Assembly (NCBI RefSeq): GCF_015350975.1
Contig: NZ_JADKRX010000004.1
Coordinates: forward strand, 186,001-250,000
DNA length: 64,000 nucleotides
From: Curtobacterium sp. VKM Ac-1395
GTDB taxonomy: Bacteria > Actinomycetota > Actinomycetes > Actinomycetales > Microbacteriaceae
Direction of reading: 5' to 3'
Shown: positions 51,860 through 60,983 of the stretch, one piece after another
How the letters are laid out: each line of letters starts with the position of its first letter
Position numbering within the stretch: position 1 is the first letter of the stretch
Made by a program: the position numbers and the translations under genes
Notes under the pieces: model-generated
Seen by the model: the letters and a program-made list of their open reading frames with translations, nothing else
What the model was told of the DNA's origin: nothing
Database searches by the model: none

Positions 51860-52519
51860 GTGAGCACCACCGATCAGCACGCCGACCTCGAGCGGCCCCT
51901 CCGAGCCGACGCGGCCCGCAACCGCGAGTTGATCCTGCAGACGGCGCGCAAGTGCTTCGCGGAGCGCGGGCTCTCGGTCACGCTGAACGACATCGCGCAC
52001 GAAGCCGGCGTCGGCGTCGGCACGGTCTACCGCCGCTTCGCCGACAAGGACTCCCTGATCGAGGCCCTCCTCGCGACCAAGTTCGACGCGATGAACGCCG
52101 CCGCCGAACGCGCCGCCGAGGAGATCGACCCGCGTGAGTCGCTCCGGCTGTACCTGATGGGCGTTTTCGAGTTCCGCGCCAGGGACCGCGCCCTCGCCGA
52201 CGCCATCATCCGCGCCGGCAAGGCGCGTCCGTCGATCGTGCAGGAACGCGACCGCCTGGAACGCCAGGTGAACGAGATCATCGGTCGTGCCCGGGACGCC
52301 GGCGTGGTCCAGGTCGGCTTCGACTACCGCGACCTGCCGATGCTCACCACCATGATCGGCGCCGTCGCCGACGCCACCCGTGCGCACGACCCGGACGCCT
52401 GGCGTCGCTACGCCAAGGTCGTCATCGACGGGGTGCTGCCCCCGGCGGACCCGGACGGCATGCTCGGCGACCCGCTCGACCGCACGACCATCGAGCGCGC
52501 GCTGCACGCCCAGTCCTGA
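51860..52519 (+). CDS. TetR-family repressor of the adjacent exporter
   Basis: 219 residues. HTH at about 20-62: NRELILQTARKCFAERGLSVTLNDIAHEAGVGVGTVYRRFADKDSLI. The start is GTG 51860, 7 bases after TACGGT (51847-51852), a leaderless arrangement; a TTG further upstream would run through the promoter. Divergent partner of the MFS exporter, like QacR/TetR-controlled pumps. Confidence 0.93.
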   Translation: MSTTDQHADLERPLRADAARNRELILQTARKCFAERGLSVTLNDIAHEAGVGVGTVYRRFADKDSLIEALLATKFDAMNAAAERAAEEIDPRESLRLYLMGVFEFRARDRALADAIIRAGKARPSIVQERDRLERQVNEIIGRARDAGVVQVGFDYRDLPMLTTMIGAVADATRAHDPDAWRRYAKVVIDGVLPPADPDGMLGDPLDRTTIERALHAQS

Positions 52520-52522
52520 CCG

Positions 52523-52592
52523 CTCACCACACACCGGTCACGACACACCGCTCACGACACACCGGTCACGACACACCGCTCACGACACACCG
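52523..52592. repeat. 14-bp tandem repeat, five copies, related to family D ends
   Basis: Unit STCACGACACACCG at 52523, 52537, 52551, 52565 and 52579. GGTCACGACACACCG is the family D terminal motif with one change. It begins 3 bp after the TetR stop, in the 379-bp gene-free stretch 52520-52898 that also holds the D2 and C3 elements and nothing else recognisable. Confidence 0.92.
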
Positions 52593-52632
52593 CTCATGTC
52601 CGCCAGCGCCCGCCGCCACCGGGCTCCCGACT

Positions 52633-52741
52633 GGTCAGGACCCACCGTTCACGTCCGCCGACCGGTCGAGAACCGTCGCCTCAGGCGCGCCGAACCGACG
52701 GTTCGTGACCACTCGGAGATCGCGGGCGGGGTGTCCTGACC
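52633..52741. repeat. Family D element 2, diverged
   Basis: GGTCAGGACCCACCG (52633-52647) and CGGGGTGTCCTGACC (52727-52741) are inverted with two mismatches and enclose about 80 bp, the same length and end type as element 1. No open reading frame. Confidence 0.65.
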
Positions 52742-52808
52742 GCTCGCCACGCTGCGGACCGGGCGCACGCCGCCGGTTCCGGACCGATGTGCCAGCGGCG
52801 GGCCGTGT

Positions 52809-52852
52809 CGGACGGGAGGCCCGTGGCGGCCTGGCACCGAGCCTCCCGTCCG
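52809..52852. repeat. Palindromic repeat family C, copy 3
   Basis: CGGACGGGAGGC (52809-52820) and the exact complement (52841-52852) with a 20-base centre. 47 bp from the mannosyltransferase stop. Confidence 0.88.
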
Positions 52853-52898
52853 GTGGGTGGTCCGGACCAGACCGCCCACGCGACCAGCGCGTGCCCGC

Positions 52899-54530
52899 CT
52901 ACAACCAGCTCGGCAGCCAGTAGTGGGACCGGACGAAGTCCCACGGGACCTGCAGCGCCGTCCACATCGGGTACCAGTACGCCGTGGCGAGCAGCACCAC
53001 CCCGAGGTACACGCCGATCCACACGATCGCCCTGGTCTGACGGGGGCGGGGGTCCTCCCGGGACCCGAGCAGCACCCCGATCACCGCGGCGAGCGCCATG
53101 ACCATGTAGGGCTCGAACGCGATCGTGTAGAACTGGAAGACCGTCCGGTCGACGTACAGCAACCACGGCAGGTACCCAGCGCCGACGCCCATCGCGACGA
53201 AGCCGTACTCCCACCGGCGCCGCAGGACGAACCACACCAGCAGCACGATGACGGCGGCCACCGCCGGGTACCAGATGAACGGGTCGGCGATGCCCGTGAT
53301 CGCCGCTCCGCACCGGGTGGTCGCACAGCCGGACTCGCCGGCGTTCGTGCCGACGTAGTACATCGACGTCGGCCGCTGCATCAGCAGCCAGAGCAGCGGG
53401 TTCGCCTGGTACGAGTGCGGCGTGTGCAGGCCGATGTTGAAGCCGTAGATCTCCGACTGGTAGTGCCACCAGTTCTGCAGGCTGTCCGGCACCCACGACA
53501 GCACGCCCCGCCACCGCTGCCCACCGGACGCGATCCACTGGCGGTCCCAGCCGTCCTTCGACACGAACCAGCCGGTCCACGACACCACGTAGGTGACGGC
53601 GGCGATCGGCACGGTGAGCAGGAACGACACGGGGGCCTGTTGCAGGAACGCGCTCGAGGACCAGAACTCGATGCCGGCCCGCTTCCGCAGCATCATGTCG
53701 ACGAGCACGGAGTACACCGCGAAGAACGCCAGGAAGTACATCCCCGTCCACTTGGTGCTCGTGGCGAGCCCGAGCGCCAGCCCCATCGCGAGCAACCACG
53801 GACGCCACCACAGCACCGGCCCCCACAGGGTGTCGCGGCCGGCGGCGACACGCTCCGCCACCCAGCGGTCCAGCCGGCGTTCCGTCCACCGCCGGTCGAG
53901 CAGCAGTGCCCCGAAGCCGAGCAGCACGAAGAACGTGACGATGCCGTCGAGCAGCGTCACGCGGGACATCACGATCGCCTGACCGTCGACCGCCATGAAC
54001 CCGCCGGCGAGCGTGCCGACGAGCGTCGACCGGAACAGCGACCGGGCGATCACCGCGACCAGGAACACCGTGGCGATGCCGAGCACCGCGACGGCGAAGC
54101 GCCAGCCGAAGGCGTTGTCCGGGCCGAACAGCAGCATGCCGAGCCCGATGAGGTACTTGCCGAGCGGCGGGTGCGCGATGAACTCTGCGGCACTGGTGAA
54201 GATGTCGGTCTGCCCGTCGGTGAACCGCTGGTCGGTCGTCGGGCTCGTCTGGTCGGTCGGGTTCGCAGGCCAGGTTCCCTCGTAGCCCAGGTGGACGATG
54301 GACCAGCCGTCCTTGACGTAGTAGGTCTCGTCGAACACCAGCGCGTGCGGGCGCCCGAGGTCAATCAGGCGCAGCAGCGCGGCCAGCACGGTGACCGCGA
54401 TCGGTCCGCCCCAGCGCCACGCGGCGAGCCGCCAGCCGACCGACAGCAGCCGGCCCCACCAGTCGTCGAGACGCGACCCGCGGGCGACGTCGGGCGCAGA
54501 GGAGGGTGCGTCGGCCAGGTCCGTGGTCAC
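52899..54530 (-). CDS. Protein O-mannosyltransferase (PMT/GT39 family)
   Basis: 543 residues, about eleven membrane helices. VFDETYYVKDGWSIVHLGYEG near 55 carries the Asp-Glu pair of PMT enzymes; HPPLGKYLIGLGMLLFG near 115 and FRPTSMYY-like MQRPTSMYYVG near 370 are also family marks. It moves mannose from polyprenyl phosphate to secreted proteins. Start GTG 54530 is 7 bases after TAGGAT, a leaderless arrangement; GTG 54536 is possible. Divergent from rsmI, a layout conserved in actinobacteria as far as I recall. Confidence 0.9.
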   Translation of the reverse strand: MTTDLADAPSSAPDVARGSRLDDWWGRLLSVGWRLAAWRWGGPIAVTVLAALLRLIDLGRPHALVFDETYYVKDGWSIVHLGYEGTWPANPTDQTSPTTDQRFTDGQTDIFTSAAEFIAHPPLGKYLIGLGMLLFGPDNAFGWRFAVAVLGIATVFLVAVIARSLFRSTLVGTLAGGFMAVDGQAIVMSRVTLLDGIVTFFVLLGFGALLLDRRWTERRLDRWVAERVAAGRDTLWGPVLWWRPWLLAMGLALGLATSTKWTGMYFLAFFAVYSVLVDMMLRKRAGIEFWSSSAFLQQAPVSFLLTVPIAAVTYVVSWTGWFVSKDGWDRQWIASGGQRWRGVLSWVPDSLQNWWHYQSEIYGFNIGLHTPHSYQANPLLWLLMQRPTSMYYVGTNAGESGCATTRCGAAITGIADPFIWYPAVAAVIVLLVWFVLRRRWEYGFVAMGVGAGYLPWLLYVDRTVFQFYTIAFEPYMVMALAAVIGVLLGSREDPRPRQTRAIVWIGVYLGVVLLATAYWYPMWTALQVPWDFVRSHYWLPSWL

Positions 54531-54583
54531 CCGCACGATCCTACGGATGCGGCGCACGGGCTCGCTGCGACGACAATGGGGCT
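54531..54583. promoter_or_regulatory. Divergent leaderless promoters of the mannosyltransferase and rsmI
   Basis: TAGGAT (plus-strand 54538-54543) lies 7 bases before the mannosyltransferase GTG, and GACAAT (54572-54577) lies 6 bases before the rsmI GTG. Both starts would be at or near the first transcribed base. The whole space is 53 bp. Confidence 0.6.
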
Positions 54584-55405
54584 GTGATCGTGCTCGCAGC
54601 AACTCCCATCGGCAACCTCGGCGACGCGTCGCGCCGACTCGTCGAGACCCTCTCGAACGCCACGATCGTGGCCGCGGAGGACACCCGCACCGCGATCCAC
54701 CTGATGCGGGCACTCGGGATCGAGAACCGCCCGCGGCTCATCCCGCTGCACGAGCACAACGAACGGGCCCGCGCGGCCGAGGTCGTCGAGCTCGCCAGGG
54801 ACGCCGACGTGGTCGTCCTGACCGACGCCGGCATGCCCGGCATCAGCGACCCGGGCTTCCCCCTGGTCGAGGCCGCGGCCGCCGCCGGCGTGACCGTGAC
54901 CGCGCTCCCGGGACCGTCCGCCGTGCTCATGGCGCTCGCCGTCTCGGGCCTGCCGACCGACCGCTTCACCTTCGAGGGCTTCCCGACGCGCAAGCATGGG
55001 GAGCGCCGCCGGGTCTTCGAGGCCCTGGCGGGGGAGCAGCGGACGATGGTCTTCTTCGAGTCGCCGCACCGGCTCGCCGACACGCTGGTCGACATGGCCG
55101 CCGCGTTCGGCGACGACCGCCGCGGTGTCGTCTGCCGCGAGCTCACGAAGCTCTACGAAGAGGTCAAGCGGGACTCGCTCGCCGGGCTCGCCGCCTGGGC
55201 AGCGGACGGCGTCCGCGGGGAGATCTGCGTCGTCGTGGCCGGGGCGTCCGCCTCGGACGACGTCGTCTCGATCGAGGACGGCGTCCGCCTGGTCCTCGAA
55301 CGCGTCGCCGCCGGCACCCGCATGAAGGAGGCCTCCGCAGCCGTCGCGGACGCGACCGGCCTCTCCAAGCGCGACCTGTACGAAGGCGCGCTCGCCGCGC
55401 GGTAG
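54584..55405 (+). CDS. rsmI: 16S rRNA 2'-O-ribose methyltransferase RsmI
   Basis: 273 residues, tetrapyrrole-methylase-like fold. VLAATPIGNLGDASRRLVETL at the N-terminus, ADVVVLTDAGMPGISDPGFPLV near 75, ALPGPSAVLMALAVSGL near 105 and FFESPHRL near 158 are diagnostic. Methylates C1402 of 16S rRNA with SAM. Start GTG 54584. Followed by a decayed family C palindrome and metG. Confidence 0.95.
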   Translation: MIVLAATPIGNLGDASRRLVETLSNATIVAAEDTRTAIHLMRALGIENRPRLIPLHEHNERARAAEVVELARDADVVVLTDAGMPGISDPGFPLVEAAAAAGVTVTALPGPSAVLMALAVSGLPTDRFTFEGFPTRKHGERRRVFEALAGEQRTMVFFESPHRLADTLVDMAAAFGDDRRGVVCRELTKLYEEVKRDSLAGLAAWAADGVRGEICVVVAGASASDDVVSIEDGVRLVLERVAAGTRMKEASAAVADATGLSKRDLYEGALAAR

Positions 55406-55417
55406 TCGCGAGCAGGA

Positions 55418-55464
55418 CCGGACGGGAGGTTCGGTGCGGGCCCGCCACGAGCCTCTCCCCACCG
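55418..55464. repeat. Palindromic repeat family C, copy 4 (decayed)
   Basis: CCGGACGGGAGG is intact, but the second arm (GAGCCTCTCCCCACCG) has several changes. It lies between rsmI and metG. Confidence 0.55.
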
Positions 55465-55572
55465 ACACGGCCGCCCCGCCGCTGGCGCGTCGGTGCGGAA
55501 CCGGCGGTGTGGGCCCAGGCTGCGTTCTCCACAGGCCGGTGCCGGACGCGTCACGCGGGATGCCCGCGCCCG

Positions 55573-55585
55573 TAGGATGGTCCGC
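55573..55585 (+). promoter_or_regulatory. Leaderless promoter of the metG operon
   Basis: TAGGAT (55573-55578), then seven bases, then ATG 55586: identical hexamer and spacing to the mannosyltransferase promoter. Confidence 0.55.
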
Positions 55586-57163
55586 ATGTCCGACGGGTCC
55601 TCGTTCAGCATCACCACGCCGATCTTCTACGTGAACGACGTGCCCCACATCGGGCACGCCTACACCGAGGTCGCCGCCGACGTCCTCGCGCGGTGGCACC
55701 GCCAGCGCGGCGACGACACCTGGCTGCTCACGGGCACCGACGAGCACGGGCAGAAGATCCTGCGCACCGCCTCGGCCAACGACGTCTCCCCGCAGGAGTG
55801 GGCCGACCGCCTGGTGACCGACGCCTGGAAGCCGCTGCTCGACACCGTCGACGTCGCCAACGACGACTTCATCCGCACCACCGACGCCCGCCACGAGCGC
55901 GGCGTGACCGCGTTCCTGCAGAAGCTCCACGACGACGGCTACATCTACGCCGGCGAGTTCGAGGGCTTCTACTGCGTGGGGTGCGAGGAGTACAAGCAGC
56001 CGAGCGACCTGGTGCCCGGCACCGGCGCGTACGAAGGCCAGCAGGTCTGCGCGATCCACTCCATCCCGGTCGAGGTCCTGGCCGAGCGCAACTACTTCTT
56101 CCGGATGTCCGACTTCGAGCAGCGGTTGCTCGACCTGTACGAGTCGAACCCCGAGTTCATCCAGCCCGAGAGCGTCCGCAACGAGATCGTCTCCTTCGTC
56201 AAGCAGGGGCTGCGCGACCTCTCCATCTCGCGGTCGAGCTTCGACTGGGGCATCAAGATCCCGTGGGACCACGACCACGTGCTCTACGTGTGGTTCGACG
56301 CCCTGCTCAACTACGTCACGGCGCTCGGGTACGGCAGCGACGACGACGAGGCCTTCCGTCGCCTGTGGCCGAGCGTGCACGTCGTCGGCAAGGACATCGC
56401 CCGGTTCCATGCGGTGATCTGGCCCGCGATGCTCATGGCAGCCGGACTCCCGGTGCCCAAGCGCGTGTTCGGCCACGGCTGGCTGCTCGTCGGCGGCGAG
56501 AAGATGTCGAAGTCGAAGCTCACCGGCATCGCGCCGTCGGAGATCACCGACACGTTCGGCTCCGACGCCTTCCGCTACTACTTCCTCCGCGCCATCACCT
56601 TCGGGCAGGACGGCAACTTCTCGTGGGAGGACATCTCCGCCCGCTACCAGGCCGAGCTCGCGAACGGCTTCGGCAACCTGGCGTCGCGGATCCTCGCGAT
56701 GCTGCAGAAGTACTTCGACGGTGCCGTCCCGTCGCGGGGCGCACTCGCGCCGTCCGACGTCGCGATCGACGACCTCGCGCGGTCCGTCACCGAGCGCGCC
56801 GACGCGGCGATCGAGTCGTTCGCGCCGCACGACGCCATCGCGACCACGTGGGAGCTCGTCGACGCGCTGAACGGGTACATCACCGAGCAGCAGCCGTGGG
56901 CACTGGCGAAGGACGACGCCCAGCGGGAGCGCCTCGGTACCGTGCTGACGACCGCCCTGCGCGGGCTCGGCACGGTCGCCGTGCTGGTCTCCCCGGTGAT
57001 GCCGAAGGCCACCGCGAAGCTCTGGGCCTCGATCGGTGCCGGCGGAACGATCGACGAGCAGCGGGTCGACCGCGCCTTCGACTGGCAGGGCGCGGACCAG
57101 GTGACGCCGCTGGAGTCCGGGCTCTTCCCGCGCATCGAGCAGGCGGAACAGGGCGCAGCGTGA
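55586..57163 (+). CDS. metG: Methionyl-tRNA synthetase
   Basis: 525 residues. PHIGHAYTEV near 20 (HIGH), CVGC and CAIHS near 135-165 (zinc knuckle region), WFDALLNYVTALGYG near 240 and GEKMSKSKL near 308 (KMSKS). Charges tRNA-Met. Length matches the short form without a C-terminal dimerisation domain. Overlaps tatD by four bases (GTGA). First of a metG-tatD-rsmA operon. Confidence 0.97.
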   Translation: MSDGSSFSITTPIFYVNDVPHIGHAYTEVAADVLARWHRQRGDDTWLLTGTDEHGQKILRTASANDVSPQEWADRLVTDAWKPLLDTVDVANDDFIRTTDARHERGVTAFLQKLHDDGYIYAGEFEGFYCVGCEEYKQPSDLVPGTGAYEGQQVCAIHSIPVEVLAERNYFFRMSDFEQRLLDLYESNPEFIQPESVRNEIVSFVKQGLRDLSISRSSFDWGIKIPWDHDHVLYVWFDALLNYVTALGYGSDDDEAFRRLWPSVHVVGKDIARFHAVIWPAMLMAAGLPVPKRVFGHGWLLVGGEKMSKSKLTGIAPSEITDTFGSDAFRYYFLRAITFGQDGNFSWEDISARYQAELANGFGNLASRILAMLQKYFDGAVPSRGALAPSDVAIDDLARSVTERADAAIESFAPHDAIATTWELVDALNGYITEQQPWALAKDDAQRERLGTVLTTALRGLGTVAVLVSPVMPKATAKLWASIGAGGTIDEQRVDRAFDWQGADQVTPLESGLFPRIEQAEQGAA

Positions 57164-58068
57164 GCGACGTGCACCTCCGCACGCGTGGCGACGCGGCGGA
57201 CCCGAAGCGGGACCTGTCCTACCCGCCGCTGCCGCAGGCACTCGTCGTGCCGGTGTACGACAACCACACGCACATGGAGATCGCCGACGGCGGGGACAAC
57301 GCCCTCGACTACCGGGAGCACCTCGACCGCGCGTCGAGCGTCGGCGTCCGCGGTGTCGTGCAGGTCGGCACCGACCTCGCGACCTCGCAGTGGTCCGCGT
57401 CGATCGCCGCCCGTGAGCCCCGCGTGCTCGCCGCGGTGGCGCTGCACCCGAACGAAGCACCCGCGCTCGATGCCCAGGGACTCCTCGACGAGCACCTGGC
57501 CGGGATCGCGGAACTCGCCGCGATGCCCCGGGTCCGGGCGATCGGCGAGACCGGCCTCGACTTCTTCCGCACCGGCGACGACGGCCGCGACGCCCAGGTC
57601 CGCTCGTTCGAGGAGCACATCCGGATCGCCAAGGAGCACGACCTCGCGCTGACGATCCACGACCGCGACGCCCACGACGCCGTGGTGGAGGTCCTCGACC
57701 GCGTCGGCGCCCCGGAGAAGACCGTCTTCCACTGCTTCTCCGGCGGCCCCGACCTGGCCCGGCTCTGCGCCGAGCGCGGCTGGTACATGTCCTTCGCGGG
57801 CACGGTCACGTTCAAGAACGCTCAACTGCTCCGCGACGCCCTGCACGTCGCCCCCCGGCACCTGGTCATGGTCGAGACCGACGCGCCCTACCTGACGCCC
57901 ACGCCGTTCCGCGGCCGGCCGAACGCCCCCTACCTGATCCCGCTCACCCTCCGCTCGATGGCCGAGACCCTCGGCACCGACGCCTCGATGCTCGCGGCGC
58001 AGATCGCGTCGAACACCGAGCTCGTCTACGGCGCCTGGGATGCCGAGCCGGTGACGGTGGACGAATGA
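57160..58068 (+). CDS. TatD-family metal-dependent hydrolase
   Basis: 302 residues. [10 protein letters not shown] near 34, GETGLDFF near 130, HDRDAHD near 168, FHCFSGG near 192 and [18 protein letters not shown] near 238 give the metal ligands of the TatD amidohydrolase-like family (DNA 3'-exonuclease activity in E. coli). Has about 30 extra N-terminal residues. Start GTG 57160 overlaps metG. Confidence 0.94.
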   Translation: MSDVHLRTRGDAADPKRDLSYPPLPQALVVPVYDNHTHMEIADGGDNALDYREHLDRASSVGVRGVVQVGTDLATSQWSASIAAREPRVLAAVALHPNEAPALDAQGLLDEHLAGIAELAAMPRVRAIGETGLDFFRTGDDGRDAQVRSFEEHIRIAKEHDLALTIHDRDAHDAVVEVLDRVGAPEKTVFHCFSGGPDLARLCAERGWYMSFAGTVTFKNAQLLRDALHVAPRHLVMVETDAPYLTPTPFRGRPNAPYLIPLTLRSMAETLGTDASMLAAQIASNTELVYGAWDAEPVTVDE

Positions 58069-58913
58069 GCGCCCTGCTCGGTCCCGCCGAGATCCGCGAC
58101 CTCGCCAGCCAGCTCGACGTCACCCCGACCAAGAAGCTCGGGCAGAACTTCGTGCACGACGCCAACACCGTCCGGCGCATCGTCGTCGCCGGCGGCGTGA
58201 CGGCCACGTCGCAGGTGCTCGAGGTCGGGCCGGGCCTCGGATCGCTGACGCTCGGGCTGACCGAGACCGGCGCTCCCGTCACCGCGGTGGAGATCGACGG
58301 TCGGCTCGCAGCCCGACTGCCGGCGACCGTCGCCGCGATGCAGCCCGACGCCCGGCTGACGGTCGTGCACCAGGACGCCCTCCGGCTCGCCGCGGCCGAC
58401 CTCGCCGTCGCCCCGACGCACCTGGTCGCGAACCTGCCGTACAACATCTCCGTGCCCGTGCTGCTGCACCTGCTCGCGACCTTCCCGTCGATCGAGCGCT
58501 CGCTCGTCATGGTGCAGGCCGAGGTCGGGTACCGCCTCGCCGCGGACCCGGGGAGCAAGGTCTACGGCTCGCCGAGCGTCAAGGCCGCCTGGTACGGCTC
58601 GTGGCGGATCGCCGGGCAGGTCAGCCGCCAGGTGTTCTGGCCGGTGCCGAACGTCGACAGTGTGCTCGTCGGGTTCGTGCGGCACGACCCGCCGGGTGAC
58701 GAGGAGCTGCGCGCGCAGGTGTTCGCCCTGGTCGACGCCGCCTTCCAGCAGCGCCGCAAGATGCTCCGCCAAGCCCTCTCCGGGCTCTTCGGCAGCAGTG
58801 CCGGCGCCTCCGAGATGCTCGAGGCCGCCGGGATCGCGCCGACGGCTCGCGGCGAGGAGCTCGGCGTCGACGAGTTCGTGCGTCTCGGCCGGACGGTCCT
58901 CGCCGCGGCCTAG
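58065..58913 (+). CDS. rsmA: 16S rRNA dimethyladenosine transferase RsmA (KsgA)
   Basis: 282 residues. [14 protein letters not shown] near 29, [14 protein letters not shown] near 53 (SAM site), [18 protein letters not shown] near 122 (NLPY catalytic motif), [14 protein letters not shown] near 228. Dimethylates A1518/A1519 of 16S rRNA. ATGA overlap with tatD; last gene of the operon. Confidence 0.96.
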   Translation: MSALLGPAEIRDLASQLDVTPTKKLGQNFVHDANTVRRIVVAGGVTATSQVLEVGPGLGSLTLGLTETGAPVTAVEIDGRLAARLPATVAAMQPDARLTVVHQDALRLAAADLAVAPTHLVANLPYNISVPVLLHLLATFPSIERSLVMVQAEVGYRLAADPGSKVYGSPSVKAAWYGSWRIAGQVSRQVFWPVPNVDSVLVGFVRHDPPGDEELRAQVFALVDAAFQQRRKMLRQALSGLFGSSAGASEMLEAAGIAPTARGEELGVDEFVRLGRTVLAAA

Positions 58914-58948
58914 CGCCTCGCGTCGCCGCCGCTGGACTCGGCGCCGGC

Positions 58949-59488
58949 TCAGGCACCGGCACCGCCACCGGCACCGCCACCGGCACCGCCACCGGCACCA
59001 GCTCCGTTCGCCCGGAGTGCCGCGATGACCACTTCAGGGTCCTCGCACCGGAACGACAGGTCGCGCTTGCCCCGGATCCGGAGGCGGACTCCTGGGCCGT
59101 TGTCCATGAGGACACCGGTGCCGGTCCCCAGGCCGAACCGGATGCCCCAGCCGCCCCACTGTGACCCGCGCAGCTCGACGGGGACCGCTTCGGTGATGGT
59201 CGCGGGGTCGATGGTGCGGCGGTACCAGAACGGTGTCATCCGGATGACGAGGGCGTCGTCGACCACGACGGACATCCGGGCGACGGCCAACGCAGCACCG
59301 AGGACGGCGACGACGACGATCGTGGCGATGGTGATCACGAGGTCGACGGTCGTCGGCTCGGAACCCGGAGACGCCGGTACCGTCAGCAGCACCACCGTGA
59401 CGGCGACGCTGCTCAGCACCATCCCGATGCCGAGCAGCCGGAAGAGCCTCGACGTCCCGGTGTGTTCCTCGTGGCGCGCGTTCCCCAT
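58949..59488 (-). CDS. Membrane protein with PH-like domain and Gly/Ala tail
   Basis: 179 residues. Two membrane helices (about 17-41 and 50-70), then a beta-rich segment MSVVVDDALVIRMTPFWYRRTIDPATITEAVPVE resembling bacterial PH-like domains, ending in GAGGGAGGGAGGGAGA, encoded by 12-bp tandem repeats (58952-59000). Function unknown. CAGGAT lies 6 bases before ATG 59488. Confidence 0.7.
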   Translation of the reverse strand: MGNARHEEHTGTSRLFRLLGIGMVLSSVAVTVVLLTVPASPGSEPTTVDLVITIATIVVVAVLGAALAVARMSVVVDDALVIRMTPFWYRRTIDPATITEAVPVELRGSQWGGWGIRFGLGTGTGVLMDNGPGVRLRIRGKRDLSFRCEDPEVVIAALRANGAGAGGGAGGGAGGGAGA

Positions 59489-59590
59489 GCACCCATCCTG
59501 CCGAGTACCGTCGCGCCTGTCGAGTCGTATGCCAGATGCGGTATCACGGGGGGTAGTGGTTGGACTCTCGGCCGCCACTAGGCTCTCGAC

Positions 59591-59992
59591 GTGCACCGCC
59601 CGAACCGCCTGACCATCACCATCACGCTGCTGTTCGTGCTCGCCGGTCTGGTCGTCGGTGGGATCGCGGTGTCGCGGCTCCTGGTGGCACCGGGGAGTGA
59701 CGTCGCCTGGGTGTCGGTGCTCCTCGCCGTCGGGATCGTCCTCTGGGGAGTGCACTTCGCCACGCTGGGGGCGCACGACGACCCCGAGGACGACGCTCCG
59801 GCCACCGTCTCGACGCGGACCGAGCTCCTGACCTCCGCCATCGTCGCGGCGCTCGGGTACGTCCTGCTCCGGACGAGTTCGGACGTCCCGCCACTGCTGT
59901 GCCTGCTGGCGGTCGTGGTCGTCGTGGGCCTCGGCATGACCGAGCGCATCCTCCGGCGCCGACGGGCACGACGGCGTCCGTCCGAGGGCTGA
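59591..59992 (+). CDS. Small four-helix membrane protein
   Basis: 133 residues: helices at about 7-29, 37-57, 76-95 and 98-117, a charged loop (HDDPEDDAPATVSTRTE) and a very basic tail RRRRARRRPSEG. Function unknown. TAGGCT at 59579-59584 is 6 bases before GTG 59591. Divergent from the PH-like membrane protein. Confidence 0.7.
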   Translation: MHRPNRLTITITLLFVLAGLVVGGIAVSRLLVAPGSDVAWVSVLLAVGIVLWGVHFATLGAHDDPEDDAPATVSTRTELLTSAIVAALGYVLLRTSSDVPPLLCLLAVVVVVGLGMTERILRRRRARRRPSEG

Positions 59993-60000
59993 CACACACG

Positions 60001-60090
60001 CCGCACGGTGCGCGGTTCCTCAGCCCGTGCGAGGGCGACCGCCCCGTGCGGGCCGACAACCGCGCACGGGGTGGTCAACCTCGCACCGAG
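60001..60090. repeat. Dispersed repeat family B, copy 5
   Basis: GCACGGTGCGCGGTTCC to GGTCAACCTCGCACCGAGC, with a second CTCGCACCGAGCAGACGA nearby (60117). Same GTGCG/CGCAC blocks. Runs to within 54 bp of the SDR stop. Confidence 0.68.
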
Positions 60091-60143
60091 CAGACGACCG
60101 GCACCGACCAGCCGACTCGCACCGAGCAGACGAGCCACCCGCC

Positions 60144-60881
60144 TCAGTGTGCGGCGAGCATCTCGATGAGCTGCTGCTGCGTCCCGTCGCGCTCGGCCCA
60201 CCGGAGCGGCAGGACGTTCTGCACGAGGATCTCCGGCGACGCCCCGGCCGACAGCAGCGCGATGACCTCGTCCAGGTAGGCGGACAGCGGCATCCCGCCG
60301 AAGTCCACACCCTCGCCCTGCAGGTCGGTCGCGACCGCCGGCGGCACGAGTTCGAGCACGGACACCGGGGAGCCGACGAGCTGCTGCCGGAGCGACAGCG
60401 TGTACGAGTGCACGGCGGCCTTCATGGCGTTGTAGGTCGGAGTCGCGGTGAGTGGCGTGAAGGCCAGCCCGGACGAGACCGTCATGACGGTGGCGGTCGG
60501 CTGCGCGAGCAGGTGCGACAGGAAGGCGTCGACGAGCCGCACGGTGCCGAGGAAGTTCGTCGTGACGGTGGCCTCGGCGTCCGCGAGGTGCGCCGATGAG
60601 CGCAGGTCCTCCTGGCGCATGATCCCCGACATCGTGACGAGGGTGTCGAGCGCCGGGTAGGCCTCGGTGACGGAGGCGGCGGCGGCGGTGATCGAGGCCG
60701 CGTCGTCGACGTCGAGCTGCACGGTGCCGAACCCGTGCTCGGCGGCGAGGGAGTCGAGCAGCGACCGGCGGCGTCCACCGATGACGACGGTGCTGCCGGC
60801 CTGCTGCAGGCGGAGGGCGAGCCCGAGGCCGATGCCCGAGGTCGCGCCGGAGATGAAGACGGTGGAGTTCGTGATGTCCAT
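60144..60881 (-). CDS. Short-chain dehydrogenase/reductase
   Basis: 245 residues. VFISGATSGIGLGLALRLQQAG near 8 (cofactor), TMSGIM near 88, VSSGLAFTPLTATPTYNAMKAAVHSY near 140 (catalytic Ser, Tyr, Lys). DltE-like classical SDR; substrate unknown. Start ATG 60881, 7 bases after CATCGT. Divergent from an XRE regulator with about 100 bp between. Confidence 0.9.
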   Translation of the reverse strand: MDITNSTVFISGATSGIGLGLALRLQQAGSTVVIGGRRRSLLDSLAAEHGFGTVQLDVDDAASITAAAASVTEAYPALDTLVTMSGIMRQEDLRSSAHLADAEATVTTNFLGTVRLVDAFLSHLLAQPTATVMTVSSGLAFTPLTATPTYNAMKAAVHSYTLSLRQQLVGSPVSVLELVPPAVATDLQGEGVDFGGMPLSAYLDEVIALLSAGASPEILVQNVLPLRWAERDGTQQQLIEMLAAH

Positions 60882-60983
60882 GTCGACCACGATGCCCGGG
60901 CGTCGACGGGTCATCCAGAGCCCGGACATCGGGGGACCGCCGGTCCCTGGCTCCGACGGGCGCCGCGCAGCAGACTGATCCGC

